This document shows positions 13,980-14,754 of a stretch of 14,754 bases of DNA, one piece after another. This DNA is from Gammaproteobacteria bacterium. Its GTDB lineage: Bacteria; Pseudomonadota; Gammaproteobacteria; Natronospirales; REEB76. The position numbers were made by a program, and so were the translations under genes. The stretch covers positions 1 to 14,754 of the forward strand of contig JAGWNO010000032.1 of assembly GCA_028871235.1 (NCBI GenBank), in the 5' to 3' direction. Numbering within the stretch: position 1 is the stretch's first letter; each line of letters opens with the position of its first letter. Under the pieces are notes generated by a model. That model was not told the DNA's origin. It searched no databases and saw nothing but the letters and a program-made list of their open reading frames with translations.

Positions 13980-13994
13980 GTTGGGCCGGCCAAC
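13980..13994 (+). other. Hairpin just upstream of the ribosome site of the Rieske-reductase gene
   Basis: GTTGG pairs with CCAAC around a GCCGG loop, extendable by one G-T pair. It ends 4 bases before the GGAG at 13999-14002 that serves ATG 14008. It is placed to affect translation start but is short. Confidence 0.25.
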
Positions 13995-14007
13995 TCCCGG
14001 AGCGCGC

Positions 14008-14754
14008 ATGATCCCAGCTGCCGCACCCATGGGTCCGGATCTGAGTCTCGGTATAGATATCGACTCCCTCCCCGAGGGTGAGCCGTTGCTCGGTCACATC
14101 GACAAGGAAGCTGTGCTGTTAGTGCGGTACGCCCGGGAATTATTCGCCGTGGGCGCAGTCTGCAGCCATTATCACGGACCGTTGGCCAAGGGCTTGGTGG
14201 TGGGGGATACCATCCGTTGCCCCTGGCACCACGCCTGTTTCAGCCTGCGCAACGGTGAGGTGCTGGCGCCGCCGGCCCTCACTCCTTTGCCCTGCTGGCG
14301 GGTGGAACAACGGGATGGCAAGGCGTATGTACACGACCGGCTGCCGACCCTGACACGCTCCGCCCGCAAGCCCTCTAAGCCACTAGGCGCGCCGGCGGCG
14401 GTGGTCATCGTAGGCGGCGGCGCGGCGGGGGAGGCGGCTGCCACCACCTTGCGTTTCTGCGGCTACCCCGGGCCTGTCACCGTGCTCAGCGCCGAGGACA
14501 GCCTGCCGCCGGACCGGCCCAACCTGTCCAAGGATTACCTGGCCGGCACCGCTCCCGAGGAGTGGGTGCCGGTGCGCTCCGCGAAATTCTATGCGGAACA
14601 CGACATCACGCTGCTGCGCGATACGCGCGTGACCGCAATCAATCCAGCACGCAACACAGTACACACCGAAACGGGTCGGGAGTTCAGCTACGACGCATTG
14701 CTGCTGGCTACCGGTGCGGAGCCGGTAAAACTACCCGTCAGCGGCGCGCAGCTG
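14008..14754 (+). CDS. Rieske [2Fe-2S] domain fused to FAD-dependent ferredoxin-reductase-type oxidoreductase (3' end cut off)
   Basis: The frame is open from ATG 14008 to the window end (249 codons). Residues about 12-105 are a Rieske ferredoxin domain with the complete cluster motif C52-x-H54-x16-C71-x2-H74. After a linker, residues from about 130 form a Rossmann FAD fold with G136-x-G138-x2-G141 (VVIVGGGAAGEAAATTLR), the ferredoxin-reductase signature DRPNLSKDYLAG and LLLATGAEPVKLP. The architecture is that of the AIFM3-like/BphA4-type reductases carrying an N-terminal Rieske domain, which move electrons from NAD(P)H through FAD to the iron-sulfur centre. GGAG 5 bases before the ATG supports the start; ATG 14029 is an alternative. 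There is no signal peptide, so it is cytosolic. The NAD-binding and C-terminal domains lie beyond the window. Its physiological partner is not visible. Confidence 0.9.
   Translation, partial: MIPAAAPMGPDLSLGIDIDSLPEGEPLLGHIDKEAVLLVRYARELFAVGAVCSHYHGPLAKGLVVGDTIRCPWHHACFSLRNGEVLAPPALTPLPCWRVEQRDGKAYVHDRLPTLTRSARKPSKPLGAPAAVVIVGGGAAGEAAATTLRFCGYPGPVTVLSAEDSLPPDRPNLSKDYLAGTAPEEWVPVRSAKFYAEHDITLLRDTRVTAINPARNTVHTETGREFSYDALLLATGAEPVKLPVSGAQL

Overview
The window reads as chromosomal DNA of a GC-rich gammaproteobacterium. The best evidence is the holB-pilZ pair at the left edge, a characteristic gammaproteobacterial order, together with close relatives of E. coli YfcG, YciA, FadJ and ClsB. I see no phage, plasmid, CRISPR, tRNA or rRNA genes and no intact insertion sequence. 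The genus cannot be fixed from sequence reading alone.

Layout. (1) 1-2156, plus strand: the 3' end of holB (clamp loader), pilZ (type IV pilus factor), then a TPR protein fused to an aspartyl/asparaginyl beta-hydroxylase domain. The three are packed with short overlaps. (2) 2174-7350, minus strand, read right to left: an endonuclease/exonuclease/phosphatase-fold hydrolase and a membrane-anchored helical protein one base apart; then, behind a good sigma70-type promoter, a FadJ-like beta-oxidation enzyme overlapping a YciA-type acyl-CoA thioesterase; then a protein with two cyclic-nucleotide-binding folds and a rhodanese domain. (3) 7416-9273, plus strand: a ClsB-type cardiolipin synthase, divergent from the phosphatase-fold gene as a variant of the E. 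coli ybhP-clsB association, followed by a YfcG-like glutathione S-transferase with a full Shine-Dalgarno. (4) 9277-11370, minus strand: a tight three-gene operon of a family-2-type glycosyltransferase, a histidine-rich di-iron membrane hydroxylase and a DUF2064 nucleotidyl/glycosyltransferase. (5) 11521-13386, minus strand: a TVP38/DedA-like membrane protein and a DUF1499 membrane protein, separated by about 350 bases with no convincing gene. (6) 13387-14007: a 621-base non-coding stretch with a run of small inverted repeats, one 11-bp stem-loop and a 60-base patch with only 8 G/C. (7) 14008-end, plus strand: a Rieske ferredoxin domain fused to an FAD-dependent ferredoxin-reductase-type oxidoreductase, cut by the window edge.

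Lipid and envelope metabolism is the common thread: acyl-CoA breakdown, cardiolipin synthesis, a TVP38-family membrane protein, and an operon that looks able to hydroxylate and glycosylate a lipid-like molecule. That glycosyltransferase-hydroxylase-glycosyltransferase operon is the best candidate here for an uncharacterised pathway. The hairpin cluster and AT-rich patch before the Rieske-reductase gene are the best non-coding leads.
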